A DNA stretch of 64,000 nt. Origin: JANNOG01 sp050329415. Its GTDB lineage: Bacteria; Actinomycetota; Actinomycetes; Actinomycetales; JBBAYJ01. The notes under the pieces were generated by a model that saw nothing but the letters and a program-made list of their open reading frames with translations, made no database searches and was not told the DNA's origin. The stretch is taken from positions 1 through 64,000 of the forward strand of contig JBHJOS010000021.1 in assembly GCA_050329415.1 (NCBI GenBank), written 5' to 3'. A program made the position numbers and the translations under genes. Positions 1-9,911 of this stretch are shown in pieces. How positions within the stretch are numbered: position 1 is the stretch's first letter; the number at the start of each line of letters is the position of its first letter.

Positions 1-134
1 GGCCGCACGTCACCGACCCGGACGAGAAGCCGATGGCCGACAAGCTGACCGCCACCACGAAGTACGTCGTGACGCGGACCCTGACGTCGGCGGACTGGGC
101 GAACACCGTGCTCGTCCCCGGCGGCGTCGCATGA
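1..134 (+). pseudogene. 3' fragment of a RibD-C/dihydrofolate reductase-like protein, truncated
   Basis: Frame 3 from the window edge reads to a TGA at 132-134. The visible peptide has the KYVVTRTL and ADWANT features of the RibD C-terminal/dihydrofolate reductase-like family. In that family the motif lies mid-protein and roughly 80-100 residues of Rossmann-like fold normally follow. Here the frame stops straight after the LVPGG segment, 28 bases before an antitoxin gene. I infer the 3' half was lost, perhaps when the toxin-antitoxin cassette arrived. The 5' part lies outside the window, so a divergent short family member cannot be excluded. Confidence 0.5.
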
Positions 135-139
135 CGGTA

Positions 140-161
140 TGACTCGGTTATACTCGGAGTC
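140..161 (+). promoter_or_regulatory. Probable promoter/operator of the mazEF-like pair
   Basis: A good -10 hexamer, TATACT, lies at 149-154, just before the GTG start at 162. No convincing -35 is seen 17 bases upstream. The segment is locally AT-richer than its neighbours. GACTC (141-145) and GAGTC (157-161) form short inverted arms around the -10, which would suit autorepression by the ribbon-helix-helix antitoxin. That role is inferred. Confidence 0.35.
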
Positions 162-401
162 GTGAAGACAGCAATCTCCCTCCCTGACGACCTCTACGAG
201 CGAGCCAGCCTGGAGGCTCGACGCTTGGGGATGAGCCGGTCGGAGCTGTTCGCGACAGCTGCCCGGCACTATCTTGACGACCTCGCCCGCCAGGACGTCA
301 CAGCGCGGATCGACGCCGTCCTCCCGCCCGAGGGCGGCGATGAGTCGCACCGTTGGGCGGTCGCGGCCGGCCGTGGTGTCCTCGACCGGGCCGAGTGGTG
401 A
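162..401 (+). CDS. Ribbon-helix-helix antitoxin, MazE/VapB-like
   Basis: This 79-residue protein starts at GTG. Its N-terminus (MKTAISLPDDLYERAS) is a classic ribbon-helix-helix DNA-binding strand and helix, followed by SRSELFATAARHYL. The acidic C-terminal half would wrap the toxin. It should neutralise the next gene's product and repress the shared promoter. The gene is translationally coupled to the toxin through a GTGA overlap at 398-401. Size, order and overlap all fit a type II antitoxin; the exact subfamily (MazE versus VapB) cannot be fixed by eye. Confidence 0.85.
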   Translation: MKTAISLPDDLYERASLEARRLGMSRSELFATAARHYLDDLARQDVTARIDAVLPPEGGDESHRWAVAAGRGVLDRAEW

Positions 402-739
402 TCCGTCGCGGGGAGATCTACTGGGTCGACCTCGGCCCGGGCGAGGGCAGTCGACCCGCGAAGATGCGACCCGTGGTCGTCGTCCAGGACGACCGGTACA
501 ACGACAGCCGTCTGGCCACCACCGTCGTGGCTGCCATGACGTCGAACGTCGGTCTGGCGCGGATTCCCGGCAACGTCCTGGTGCCGGCCGTCTTCAGCGG
601 TCTGACCAAGGACTCCGTCGTCAACACGACGGCGTTGGCCACCGTGGACAGGGCGGAGCTGGAGGCCCGGGTCGGTGCCGTGCCGACGGATCTCATGGAC
701 CGCGTCGACGAGGGGCTCCGCCTGGTCCTGTCGCTCTGA
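398..739 (+). CDS. mazF: MazF/PemK-family toxin (endoribonuclease)
   Basis: 113 residues starting at the GTG that overlaps the antitoxin stop (GTGA). An upstream in-frame start at 353 would bury it in the antitoxin gene, so I reject that start. The N-terminus reads IRRGEIYWVDLGPGEGSRPAKMRPVVVV, with the family's GEIYWVDL strand, the conserved Arg-Pro-Val-Val core and a downstream TSN. These features mark the MazF/PemK/CcdB fold. Members cleave single-stranded RNA at short motifs. Length is normal (110-120 residues) and nothing looks broken, so the pair is probably functional. Confidence 0.9.
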   Translation: MIRRGEIYWVDLGPGEGSRPAKMRPVVVVQDDRYNDSRLATTVVAAMTSNVGLARIPGNVLVPAVFSGLTKDSVVNTTALATVDRAELEARVGAVPTDLMDRVDEGLRLVLSL

Positions 740-864
740 GGATCCACGGCACGCTCGGCAGACGGGACCGCACTGGCAGTTCTGGCGCGACGCCGTTTGC
801 CTGGCTGGCTGCTCATCGGCCTTGCCAGGCTACGTTCCCCATACGTGGGGAGATAGTGCATGTT

Positions 865-1060
865 ATGCAAGCAAGCCCGCCGCCCCTGCTCCCGCTGCTG
901 CGGTCGCGCCTTCAGGCGGAGCTGCTGACGACGGTCCTGCTCAATCCTCACCGGGAGTGGAGCCTCACGACGCTGGCACGCCAGGCATCGACCTCGGTCT
1001 CCACCGCGCAAGGCCGCCTCGCGCGTCGTCGACGCGGGCGTGCCCCCGTATCCCCCGTGA
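865..1060 (+). pseudogene. Frameshifted winged-helix regulator fragment (nucleotidyltransferase-linked type)
   Basis: The frame from ATG 865 encodes LLRSRLQAELLTTVLLNPHREWSLTTLARQ and then ASTSVSTAQ, the start of a winged helix seen in MarR/ArsR-like proteins that are often fused to a nucleotidyltransferase domain. After about base 1010 the frame turns into an Arg/Ser-rich shadow. The +1 frame (1010-1060) continues with SRVVDAGV, as expected for the recognition and wing part, and then hits TGA at 1058. A one-base indel near 1010 plus an early stop is the simplest reading. The downstream nucleotidyltransferase part is absent. Confidence 0.55.
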
Positions 1061-1134
1061 CATCGCCGTCCTCGTCCTCAGCGGCCGCCTGACCCGCGTC
1101 GGACCGGCCTGAGGCCCGAGCTCCCGCCGTCTCC

Positions 1135-1168
1135 GGGTCCGGCCGCCCCGAGCGGGACGGCCGGACCC
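1135..1168 (-). terminator. Stem-loop terminator after the chitinase gene
   Basis: Perfect 11-base arms, GGGTCCGGCCG (1135-1145) and CGGCCGGACCC (1158-1168), flank a 12-base loop. It lies 18 bases past the minus-strand chitinase stop. There is no clear T-run, which is usual for high-GC actinobacterial terminators. Confidence 0.6.
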
Positions 1169-1185
1169 GGCGGCGGACCTCGCGG

Positions 1186-2676
<1,491 letters not shown>

Positions 2677-2705
2677 AGGGCCCTCCGGTGGTCGTTGAGG
2701 CAGTG

Positions 2706-2722
2706 TTAGGAAGGTTTCCTAA
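2706..2722. promoter_or_regulatory. Palindromic operator of ROK type upstream of the chitinase
   Basis: TTAGGAA (2706-2712), a 3-base spacer and TTCCTAA (2716-2722) form a perfect palindrome 30 bases upstream of the chitinase GTG. It resembles the AGGAAA/TTTCCT-type sites described for ROK repressors of actinomycete glycosidase genes (for example CsnR-type). A possible -10 (TACGAT on the minus strand) lies just before it, so binding would block transcription. A degenerate relative (CCTAGT...CCTAACTTA) may sit at about 2897-2920 before the ROK gene. Confidence 0.65.
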
Positions 2723-2923
2723 TCGTAACCCACTGTGGTGTGGGACACACGGGACGTCAAGGGGGTCGGCGACGGCACTTTCGCCCGATGGAGACCCTGT
2801 TCTCAGGGCCGACAAGGGCTCTGTGGAGCACTGATGGGCTGTCCCGCGGCACCTCTGACGATGCCAGGTCACGACTGGGCCACAGGTCTTGCCTCCTAGT
2901 GAAAGGACACCTAACTTACGAAC

Positions 2924-4096
2924 ATGGCGATGACGAGCCCGGCGGCTGTCCCGGCCACCGCTGTGATCGGGGGGGTGTCGTCCCTCGCGCGCCGCCCGCT
3001 GCGGCCCCGCTCGAAGCTCCTCGCCTCGCATGCGCGCCGCCACCACCGTTCCCTGGTCCTCCAGAGCCTGTTCCGCGACGGTCCGGGCTCCCGCGCCGAC
3101 CTGGCCCGCATCACCGGCCTCACCAAGGTGACGGTCGCCGACCTCGTCGCCGACCTCGTCGCCGACGGTCTGGTGACCGAGCTCGGCCCCCGCGCCGGGA
3201 CCCGCCCGGGCAAGCCGGCGACCCTGATCGGCCTCGACCCCACCTCGCGGTGCATCGTCGCGATCGACCTGTCGGACGTCGACGAGCTGCGCGGGGCACT
3301 CGTCGACCTGCGCGGGCGGATCGGCGAGCAGCGACGGGTTCCGTTGGGCGACAGCCGAGGCGAGGCCGCGGTCCGGCTGGTGCTCGGCCTCGCCCGCGAT
3401 CTCGTGGCCGCGGCGCCGGCGCCGGTGCTCGCCGTCGGCGTGGGGTCGACGGGGGTGGTCGATGCCGAGGGTGTGGTTCGCCACGCCCCGCACCTCGGCT
3501 GGACCGGCGAGCCTCTTCAGGCGCGGCTGCAGGAGGCCCTCGGCGTCGCCGTCCATGTCGCCAACGACGCCAACCTCGCCGCCCTGGCCGAGAGCACCTT
3601 CGGCGACGCCCAGGACGACGGCCTGGTGGTCGTCACCGTTGCCCACGGTGTCGGCGCGGGCCTGCTCATCGACGGCGCCCTGGTCCAGGGCCACCGGTTC
3701 GCGGCCGGTGAGATCGGCCACGTCGTGGTGGATCCCGACGGCGCCCCGTGTGTGTGCGGGCGCATCGGTTGCCTGGAGACCGTGCTCGCCGCGCCCGCCC
3801 TGCGTGCCCGGGCTGCCGGTCCGCAGCGCGAGGCCGCGCTGGCCGCCGTCGGCCGCCGGCTGGGTCAGGCCCTGGCGCCGGTGGTCAGCGTGCTCAACGT
3901 CCGGGAGGTTGTGCTGCGCGGTCCCGAGGACCTGCTCGCCGGGCCCCTGCTCGAGGCCGCGACCGCGATGATCCGCGCTCGGACCATGCCGATCGTGGGC
4001 GACGACCTCGACGTCCGGCTCTCCGCGCTCGGCGCGGACGGGGTGCTCCTCGGCGCCGCGGGCCTCGTCCTCGCCGCTCGGTTCGGCATCTCCTGA
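2924..4096 (+). CDS. ROK-family transcriptional regulator of the chitin/GlcNAc locus
   Basis: 390 residues. Residues about 35-85 form a winged helix (SRADLARITGLTKVTVADLV, then a DGLVTELG wing). The rest is a ROK sugar-binding fold with an NDANLAAL segment and the zinc-binding CVCGRIGCLE signature. ROK regulators combine an N-terminal HTH with a kinase-like sensor domain and usually bind palindromes released by sugar ligands. The gene lies divergent from the chitinase and 66 bases upstream of the importer operon, so GlcNAc or chito-oligosaccharide sensing is a strong inference. The ATG at 2924 follows an AGGAC some 15 bases upstream, a weak site. Confidence 0.9.
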   Translation: MAMTSPAAVPATAVIGGVSSLARRPLRPRSKLLASHARRHHRSLVLQSLFRDGPGSRADLARITGLTKVTVADLVADLVADGLVTELGPRAGTRPGKPATLIGLDPTSRCIVAIDLSDVDELRGALVDLRGRIGEQRRVPLGDSRGEAAVRLVLGLARDLVAAAPAPVLAVGVGSTGVVDAEGVVRHAPHLGWTGEPLQARLQEALGVAVHVANDANLAALAESTFGDAQDDGLVVVTVAHGVGAGLLIDGALVQGHRFAAGEIGHVVVDPDGAPCVCGRIGCLETVLAAPALRARAAGPQREAALAAVGRRLGQALAPVVSVLNVREVVLRGPEDLLAGPLLEAATAMIRARTMPIVGDDLDVRLSALGADGVLLGAAGLVLAARFGIS

Positions 4097-4162
4097 CCGG
4101 CCCGGTTGCTCTTCCGTACCTGCCCGACATCCACCCGACCCCCCCGTACCCGTGGAGGAACG

Positions 4163-5452
4163 ATGAAGATCCTGCCTGTGACGGCCGCCGCGGCCGCCGT
4201 CGCCCTCGCCCTGGCCGCCTGCGGCGACGGCGCCTCGGAGACCGGCGAGGCCGGTGCCGCGAGCGGCTCCGGCGAGCCGACGACCCTGCGGCTGTGGCTC
4301 AACGGCGAGGACACCCCCGACGAGATGGTCGACCTCGCGATCGCCGAGTTCGCCGAGACCCACCCGGAGGTCGAGGTGGTGTTCGAGCGCCAGCAGTGGA
4401 CCGGGCTCGTCGAGAGGCTCACCACCTCGCTGAGCAGCAGCGACAGCCCCGACATCGTGGAACTCGGCAACACCCAGGCGCAGGCGTTCGAGGCCGCCGG
4501 GGCGCTCGCCGACCTCACCGACGACCGGGACGTCCTCGGCGGCGACGACCTGCTCCAGAGCCTCGTCGAGGCCGGCACCTACGACGGCCGGTTCTACGCC
4601 GTCCCGTACTACGCCGGTGCCCGCATCGTCGTCTACCGCACGGACCTGGTGGAGGCGTCCGGCCTGGCGGTGCCGACCACCATGGCGGAGTTCGTCGAGG
4701 CCGGCGCCACCCTCAAGGCGGACAACGCCGACGTCCCCGGCTTCAGCGGCATCCACTGGCCCGGCAAGTACTGGTATGCGGCGCTGCCGTTCGTCTGGGA
4801 GCACGGCGGCGAGATCGCCGTGCAGGGCGACGACGGACAGTGGACCGGGCAGCTGTCGAGCCCGGAGTCGGTCGCGGGCCTGGAGATGGTGCAGGACGCC
4901 ATCACCCGGGCGTCGGGTGCCCCGGCCGACGGTGATGAGTCCACCGACCATGTCGACTTCTGCAACGGCCAGGTGGGCATGCTCATGGGGCCGGGCTGGA
5001 AGGTCGGCCAGATCCTCGACGAGGCCGACGGTTGCCCCGAGCTGGCCGACTCGGTCGGCGCGTTCGCGCTGCCCGGGCTGGAGCCGGGAACCACGGCGCC
5101 GGTCTTCCTCGGCGGGTCGAACCTCGCCGTGTCGGCAGCCTCGCCGAACCGGGACCTCGCCGTCGAGTTCCTGTCGATCATGCTGGGTGAGGAGTACCAG
5201 ACGCAGTTCGCCGAGCTCGGCCTGCTGCCCGCCCGGACGTCGCTGCTCGGCGAGGTCAGCGGCGACGAGGCCGCCCAGGCCCAGGCCGCCGCGGCGCAGA
5301 ACTCGCGGTTCGTGCCGTCCAGTGAGAACTGGGCCGGTGTCGAAGCGGCCGGCGTGCTGCCCGACATGCTGGTGCGGATCGCCCGCGGCGAGGACGTGAC
5401 GGGCGCGGCCGCCGACGCCGACGCCGACCTGACCGAGATCCTCAACGGCTGA
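4163..5452 (+). CDS. ABC sugar-binding lipoprotein (chito-oligosaccharide/GlcNAc type)
   Basis: 429 residues. I chose ATG 4163 because GTGGAGG lies just upstream and a lipoprotein signal follows: a short charged start, an Ala-rich core and the lipobox LAAC with Cys20. The mature part has the TTLRLWL and FERQQWTGL features of family 1 extracellular solute-binding proteins, ending in a C-lobe with FLGGSNLAVS. Anchored on the outer membrane face, it would deliver oligosaccharides to the two permeases encoded next. Substrate is inferred from the surrounding chitinase, hexosaminidase and nag genes. No ATPase gene is present; actinobacterial importers of this class often share an MsiK-like ATPase encoded elsewhere. 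Confidence 0.92.
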   Translation: MKILPVTAAAAAVALALAACGDGASETGEAGAASGSGEPTTLRLWLNGEDTPDEMVDLAIAEFAETHPEVEVVFERQQWTGLVERLTTSLSSSDSPDIVELGNTQAQAFEAAGALADLTDDRDVLGGDDLLQSLVEAGTYDGRFYAVPYYAGARIVVYRTDLVEASGLAVPTTMAEFVEAGATLKADNADVPGFSGIHWPGKYWYAALPFVWEHGGEIAVQGDDGQWTGQLSSPESVAGLEMVQDAITRASGAPADGDESTDHVDFCNGQVGMLMGPGWKVGQILDEADGCPELADSVGAFALPGLEPGTTAPVFLGGSNLAVSAASPNRDLAVEFLSIMLGEEYQTQFAELGLLPARTSLLGEVSGDEAAQAQAAAAQNSRFVPSSENWAGVEAAGVLPDMLVRIARGEDVTGAAADADADLTEILNG

Positions 5453-5459
5453 GCCCGCG

Positions 5460-6413
5460 ATGAGCGCCGGGACCGTCCCGGCGTCGGGCGCCCCCGCCCG
5501 GCGGGGGCCCCGCCGCCGGGGGCGCGCACGGGACGCGGCCGTGCCCTACGTCCTCGTGGGGCCGGCCGTGGCCGTCCTCCTCGCCGTCCTCGGCTACCCG
5601 CTGGTCCGGCTGCTGTGGCTGTCGGTCACCGAGTTCGGGCTGCCGCAACAGTTCGGGGCCCCGGCTCCGTTCGTCGGTCTCGACAACTACGCCGGGCTGC
5701 TCGGCGACGGCTACTTCTGGGTCGTCCTGGGCCGGACGCTGGTGTTCGTGGCAGCCGCGGTCACGGCGACGATCGGGCTCGGCCTGGCGGTCGGGCTGCT
5801 CATGCGGGCGCTCGGCGGGGCCGGCCGCGCGGCGGTCGGGACCTCGCTGGTCCTCGCCTGGGCGATGCCGCCGCTGTCCTCGACCATCGTCTGGCAGTGG
5901 CTGTTCGACAGCCGCCACGGACTGGTGAACTGGCTGGTCACGGCGAGCGGGGTGGCCGATCTGCGCGGGCACTCGTGGCTGGCGCAGCCGCTGTCCTTCT
6001 TCGGCGTCGCCCTCGTCGTCGTGGTGTGGATGAGCGTCCCGTTCGTCGCCCTGACGATCTTCGCCGCGCTCACCCAGGTGCCGGGCGAGGTCCTCGAGGC
6101 CGGCCAGCTCGACGGGGCCGGGCCGTGGCAGCGGTTCCGTCACCTCACCCTGCCGTTCCTGCGGCCGGTGCTGGCGGTCCTCGTCGCCCTGTCCGTGGTG
6201 TGGGACTTCCGGGTCTTCACCCAGATCTACGTTCTGCAGCAAGCCGGCGGCACGACCGCCGAGACCAACCTCCTGGGCGTCTACGTGTACCGGATCTCCA
6301 TCGGCGAGAACCGGTTCGACGTCGGTGCCGCCGCGGCCGTCGTCATGGTCGTCCTGGTGCTGGCCCTCACCGTCGTCTACCTCGACCGCACGACCCGGCT
6401 GGAGGACTCGTGA
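5460..6413 (+). CDS. ABC sugar permease, MalF/UgpA type
   Basis: 317 residues with six predicted membrane segments after an Arg-rich cytoplasmic start. The EAA loop that contacts the ATPase is visible as EVLEAGQLDGAGPWQRFRHLTLP (about 200-222). It begins 7 bases after the binding-protein stop and its own stop overlaps the second permease (GTGA at 6410-6413). Together they form the transmembrane channel of the importer. The CUT1 family is clear; the exact sugar is not. Confidence 0.92.
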   Translation: MSAGTVPASGAPARRGPRRRGRARDAAVPYVLVGPAVAVLLAVLGYPLVRLLWLSVTEFGLPQQFGAPAPFVGLDNYAGLLGDGYFWVVLGRTLVFVAAAVTATIGLGLAVGLLMRALGGAGRAAVGTSLVLAWAMPPLSSTIVWQWLFDSRHGLVNWLVTASGVADLRGHSWLAQPLSFFGVALVVVVWMSVPFVALTIFAALTQVPGEVLEAGQLDGAGPWQRFRHLTLPFLRPVLAVLVALSVVWDFRVFTQIYVLQQAGGTTAETNLLGVYVYRISIGENRFDVGAAAAVVMVVLVLALTVVYLDRTTRLEDS

Positions 6414-7351
6414 CCGTCACTGCACCGTCCGCGGCCACCGGTGCCCCGGGAGTCCCCGCGGCGGGCCCGCCTCGGCCGCCCGCGCACCGAGCCCCGCCCG
6501 GGCCCCGGCGCGGTCGGCGCCGCCGCGGGCTGCGCCGGCGGCTGCTGCTCGGTGCGGCGGCCACTGTCGTGGTCCTCGCCTCGGTGTTCCCCGTCTACTG
6601 GATGGTGACGACGAGCTTCCTGCCCACCGTCGACATCACCGCGCCGACCCCGACGTTCCACCCGTTCGGCGGGACCCTGGACCACTACCGCGAGGTCTTC
6701 ACCCGCGGCGCGTTCCTCACCTCCCTGCGCAACAGCCTCGTCGTCACGCTGTCCGTCGTCGCCCTCGCCCTGGTGCTGGCGTGCCTGGCAGCGGTGGCCG
6801 TCGCCCGGCTGGAGTTCCGCGGGCGGCGACCGGTCCTGCTGGCCGTGGTCATCGTCCAGATGGTCCCCGCCGAGGCCCTCGTGGTCTCCCTGTTCCGGGT
6901 CCTCGACGGCTGGCAGCTGGTCAACACGATCCTCGGGCTGGTGCTCGTGTACCTCGTGTTCGTGCTGCCCTTCACCATCTACACGCTGCGCGGCTTCGTC
7001 GCCGGCGTGCCGATCGAGCTGGAGGAGGCGGCCATGGTCGACGGGTGCAGCCGGCTCCGGGCGTTCCTGTCGGTGACGTTCCCGCTGATGGCACCCGGCC
7101 TGGTCGCGACGGGCGTCTTCGGGTTCATCCAGGCGTGGAACGAGTTCACGTTCGCCCTCGTGCTGCTCAACCGCCCCGAGAGCCAGACCCTGCCGCTGTG
7201 GTTGCAGTCGTTCAACGAGGGCGCCCGGGGCACCGACTGGGGCGGCGTCATGGCCGGGTCCACCCTGATGGCCGTGCCCGTCATCGTCTTCTTCCTGCTG
7301 GTCCAGTCCCGGATCGGCGACGGGTTGGCGGCCGGGGCGGTCAAGGGATGA
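6410..7351 (+). CDS. ABC sugar permease, MalG/UgpE type
   Basis: 313 residues from the GTG overlapping the upstream stop. A 45-residue Pro/Arg-rich cytoplasmic tail precedes the first membrane helix (LLLGAAATVVVLASVFPVYW). The EAA motif reads ELEEAAMVDGCSRLRAFLSVTFP, textbook for MalG-type subunits. A later ATGA overlap couples it to the hexosaminidase gene. It pairs with the preceding permease. Confidence 0.92.
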   Translation: MTVTAPSAATGAPGVPAAGPPRPPAHRAPPGPRRGRRRRGLRRRLLLGAAATVVVLASVFPVYWMVTTSFLPTVDITAPTPTFHPFGGTLDHYREVFTRGAFLTSLRNSLVVTLSVVALALVLACLAAVAVARLEFRGRRPVLLAVVIVQMVPAEALVVSLFRVLDGWQLVNTILGLVLVYLVFVLPFTIYTLRGFVAGVPIELEEAAMVDGCSRLRAFLSVTFPLMAPGLVATGVFGFIQAWNEFTFALVLLNRPESQTLPLWLQSFNEGARGTDWGGVMAGSTLMAVPVIVFFLLVQSRIGDGLAAGAVKG

Positions 7352-8928
7352 CGGCGGTGGACCTCGACCGGCTGGTCCTCGGCGTCCTCATGGCGTCCTT
7401 CGACGGGACGGCCGTGCCGGCCGAGATGGCGGACCTGCTCGCCGGCGGCCTCGGCGGCCTGTGCCTGTTCGGTGGCAACCTGGCGGGCGAGGGCGGGGCC
7501 GATCCTCGGGCCCGCGCCCTGGCGGACGTCGTGCACGACGCTCACCCCGAGTGCCTGGTCGCCCTGGACGAGGAGGGCGGCGAGGTCACCCGCCTGGACG
7601 CCGCCACCGGAAGCTGCGTGCCGGGGGCCGCCGTGCTCGGTGCCGCGGGCGATCCCGGTCTGACGGCACAGGTCGCCGCCGGGCTCGGGCGCCGGCTGCG
7701 GGCCGCGGGCGTCGACCTCGTGCTCGCCCCGGTGGCGGACGTCAACGTCGAGGCGGCGAACCCGATCATCGGCAGTCGCAGCTTCGGGGCGGACCCGGAC
7801 CTGGTCGCCCATCACACCGGCGCCGCCGTCCAGGGGATGCAGTCCGCCGGGACGGCCGCGTGCGTCAAGCACTTCCCCGGGCACGGCGCGGTGACCGCGG
7901 ACTCCCACGACGCGCTGCCCCGGGTGACGGCCGATCTGGCGACCCTGTGGGCAAGGGAGCTCGTGCCGTTCGCCGCCGCCGTCGAGGCCGGTGTCGCGGC
8001 CGTCATGACCGCCCACATTGCCGTTCCCGCGCTGGGAGCCACCGGGCCGGCGACCACCAGCCCGGCCGTGCACCGACTGCTCCGCCACGAGCTGGGCTTC
8101 CGCGGGGTGGTGGTGTCCGATGCCCTCGACATGGCGGGGGTGAGCGGGCCCGCTGCCCACCGCGGGGTCGGGCAGGCCGCCGTGGCGGCGGTCGCTGCCG
8201 GGGTCGACCTCGTGTGCCTCGGCACGGCGGCGCTGGAGCGGGGCCTGGTCGAGCAGGCCCGGACGGCCCTGGTCGCGGCAGTCTGCGACGGACAGCTGGC
8301 CGAGGAGCGCCTCGGGGCGGCGGCCGCGCGGGTCCGGGAACTGGGGGAACGGATGCGGGCGCGGCGCGCGGAGCTGTCGGCGGCCGGCTCGCAGGGAGGT
8401 GGCCGGGACGGCGACGGGGGTCTGCGGGACCCGGGCGGCGACTTCTCGGGCGGCGACTCCCCGGGCGGCGACTTCTCGGGCGGCGACGCCGGTGACCGGG
8501 CGGCCCGGGCGGCGCTGCGTCGCGTGGGCCGCCTGCCCGACCTCCGAGCCGCCGTGGTCGTCCGGGTCGTCGACCGACCGACCGTTGCCGCCGGCCCGGT
8601 CCCGTGGGATCTCGCAGGACCGCTGGCTGCCCTGATCCCCGGAGTCACCGGCACCGACCTCGTCCCGGGCGAGGCGGCGGTCGCCCGCACCCTGGCGGCC
8701 GCTGCCGGGCGCCCCGTGGTCGTGCTCGCCCGTGACCTGGACCGCTCGCCCGCGGTCCGGCGAGCCGTGGCCGGCCTCGTGGCGGCTCGTCCCGACGCCG
8801 TCGTCGTCGATGCCGGGTGGCCTTCCACGGGACTGCCGGACGCGGCTGCGACCGTCCGGACCCACGGCTCGTCGCAGCCCAGCCTGCGTGCCGCCGCGCA
8901 CCTGCTCGCCGCCGGGGCCGGTCGGTGA
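7348..8928 (+). CDS. GH3 beta-N-acetylhexosaminidase (NagZ-like)
   Basis: 526 residues, start set by the ATGA overlap. There is no signal peptide, so it is cytoplasmic. KHFPGHG (174-180) and the following Asp-Ser-His (185-187) are the NagZ-type acid/base loop. SDALDM (257-262) carries the likely nucleophile Asp258. The first 340 residues form the TIM barrel. A Gly/Asp/Ser linker (about 350-380) then leads to a second alpha/beta domain, as in two-domain Gram-positive NagZ enzymes. It should release GlcNAc from imported chito-oligosaccharides or muropeptide sugars. Neighbouring GlcNAc kinase and nagAB genes favour the first role. Confidence 0.9.
   Translation: MTAVDLDRLVLGVLMASFDGTAVPAEMADLLAGGLGGLCLFGGNLAGEGGADPRARALADVVHDAHPECLVALDEEGGEVTRLDAATGSCVPGAAVLGAAGDPGLTAQVAAGLGRRLRAAGVDLVLAPVADVNVEAANPIIGSRSFGADPDLVAHHTGAAVQGMQSAGTAACVKHFPGHGAVTADSHDALPRVTADLATLWARELVPFAAAVEAGVAAVMTAHIAVPALGATGPATTSPAVHRLLRHELGFRGVVVSDALDMAGVSGPAAHRGVGQAAVAAVAAGVDLVCLGTAALERGLVEQARTALVAAVCDGQLAEERLGAAAARVRELGERMRARRAELSAAGSQGGGRDGDGGLRDPGGDFSGGDSPGGDFSGGDAGDRAARAALRRVGRLPDLRAAVVVRVVDRPTVAAGPVPWDLAGPLAALIPGVTGTDLVPGEAAVARTLAAAAGRPVVVLARDLDRSPAVRRAVAGLVAARPDAVVVDAGWPSTGLPDAAATVRTHGSSQPSLRAAAHLLAAGAGR
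8431..8490 (+). repeat. 30-base tandem duplication in the hexosaminidase linker
   Basis: Two adjacent 30-base copies (8431-8460 and 8461-8490) differ at one base. They encode Pro-Gly-Gly-Asp-Phe-Ser-Gly-Gly-Asp-Ser/Ala units in the linker between the GH3 barrel and the C-terminal domain. A recent in-frame duplication is likely. Confidence 0.8.
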
Positions 8929-9911
8929 CCGTGCCGGGGACGCTGCCCCCGCCTCGGACCGGCCATGGGACGCGGCGGCGCTACGCCGGCCTCGACATCG
9001 GCGGCACGAAGATCGAGGGCGTGGTCCTCGACGCGTCCGGGTCGGCCCTCGCCCACCGGCGGGCGGCCACCGTGCCAGGCCCGGACGGGGTGCTGGCCGG
9101 CGCGGTCGCCGTGCTCCGGGCCCTGGCTGCGGACGCCGGAGGCCCACGGACGCTGGCCGGCGTCGGTGTCGGGGCCGCCGGGGTGGTGGACGAGCGGGAG
9201 GGCCGCATCCTGCACGCGGTCAACCTCGGCGTCGACGGCGACGGGCTGGCGCTGGCGGCCGGTCTCACCGCGGCGACCGGGGTGCCGGCGCGGGTGGAGA
9301 ACGACGTCAACGCCGCGGCCGTGGGAGTGCACGCGGCCCTCGGGTCGCCGCCGGCGGACCTCGCCCTGCTGAGCGTCGGAACCGGCCTGGCTGCAGGGTT
9401 CGTCCTGGGTGGCCGGCTGCACCGGGGTGCCCGCGGCGGGGCGGGAGAGGTGGGCCACCTGCCCGTGGTGGCCGACGGCCCCGAGTGTGTCTGCGGTCAG
9501 CGCGGCTGCCTGGAGGCGGTGGCCTCCGGGCGGGCGCTCGCCCGCCGCTGGCAGGAGCTCGGCCGCCGCCCCAGCTCCCGGCCCGCGGCCGCCGTGGTGT
9601 CCGCGGCCGCCGCCGGCGACGCCGCGGCCGCGCAGGTCTGGCAGGAGTTCTGCGGGCACCTGGCGATGGCCGTGCGGATCCTCCTGCAGACCGTCGACGT
9701 CGACACTGTCGTGCTCGGCGGCGGTGTGGCCGGGGTCGGGGCGCCGTTGGTGTCGGGCGTCCGGCAGGCTCTGGCCCGCCAGGCCGCGGAGTCGGACCTG
9801 GTCCGGCGGCTCGACCCGGAGGCCCGGCTGGTGCCGGTCCCCGCCGGGCGGTCGCTCGCCGCTGCCGGGGCGGCCCTGCTGGGCCGGGCTGCCGCGGAGC
9901 AGGGATCGTGA
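8925..9911 (+). CDS. ROK-family sugar kinase, probable N-acetylglucosamine kinase
   Basis: 328 residues from the GTG overlapping the GH3 stop. DIGGTKIEG (24-32) is the ATP phosphate loop, ENDVNAAA carries the catalytic region, and ECVCGQRGCLEA is the ROK zinc motif. Unlike the upstream ROK protein there is no HTH, so it is an enzyme. Between a hexosaminidase and nagA, phosphorylation of GlcNAc to GlcNAc-6-phosphate is the expected reaction. Glucokinase activity cannot be excluded from sequence alone. Confidence 0.88.
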   Translation: MTVPGTLPPPRTGHGTRRRYAGLDIGGTKIEGVVLDASGSALAHRRAATVPGPDGVLAGAVAVLRALAADAGGPRTLAGVGVGAAGVVDEREGRILHAVNLGVDGDGLALAAGLTAATGVPARVENDVNAAAVGVHAALGSPPADLALLSVGTGLAAGFVLGGRLHRGARGGAGEVGHLPVVADGPECVCGQRGCLEAVASGRALARRWQELGRRPSSRPAAAVVSAAAAGDAAAAQVWQEFCGHLAMAVRILLQTVDVDTVVLGGGVAGVGAPLVSGVRQALARQAAESDLVRRLDPEARLVPVPAGRSLAAAGAALLGRAAAEQGS

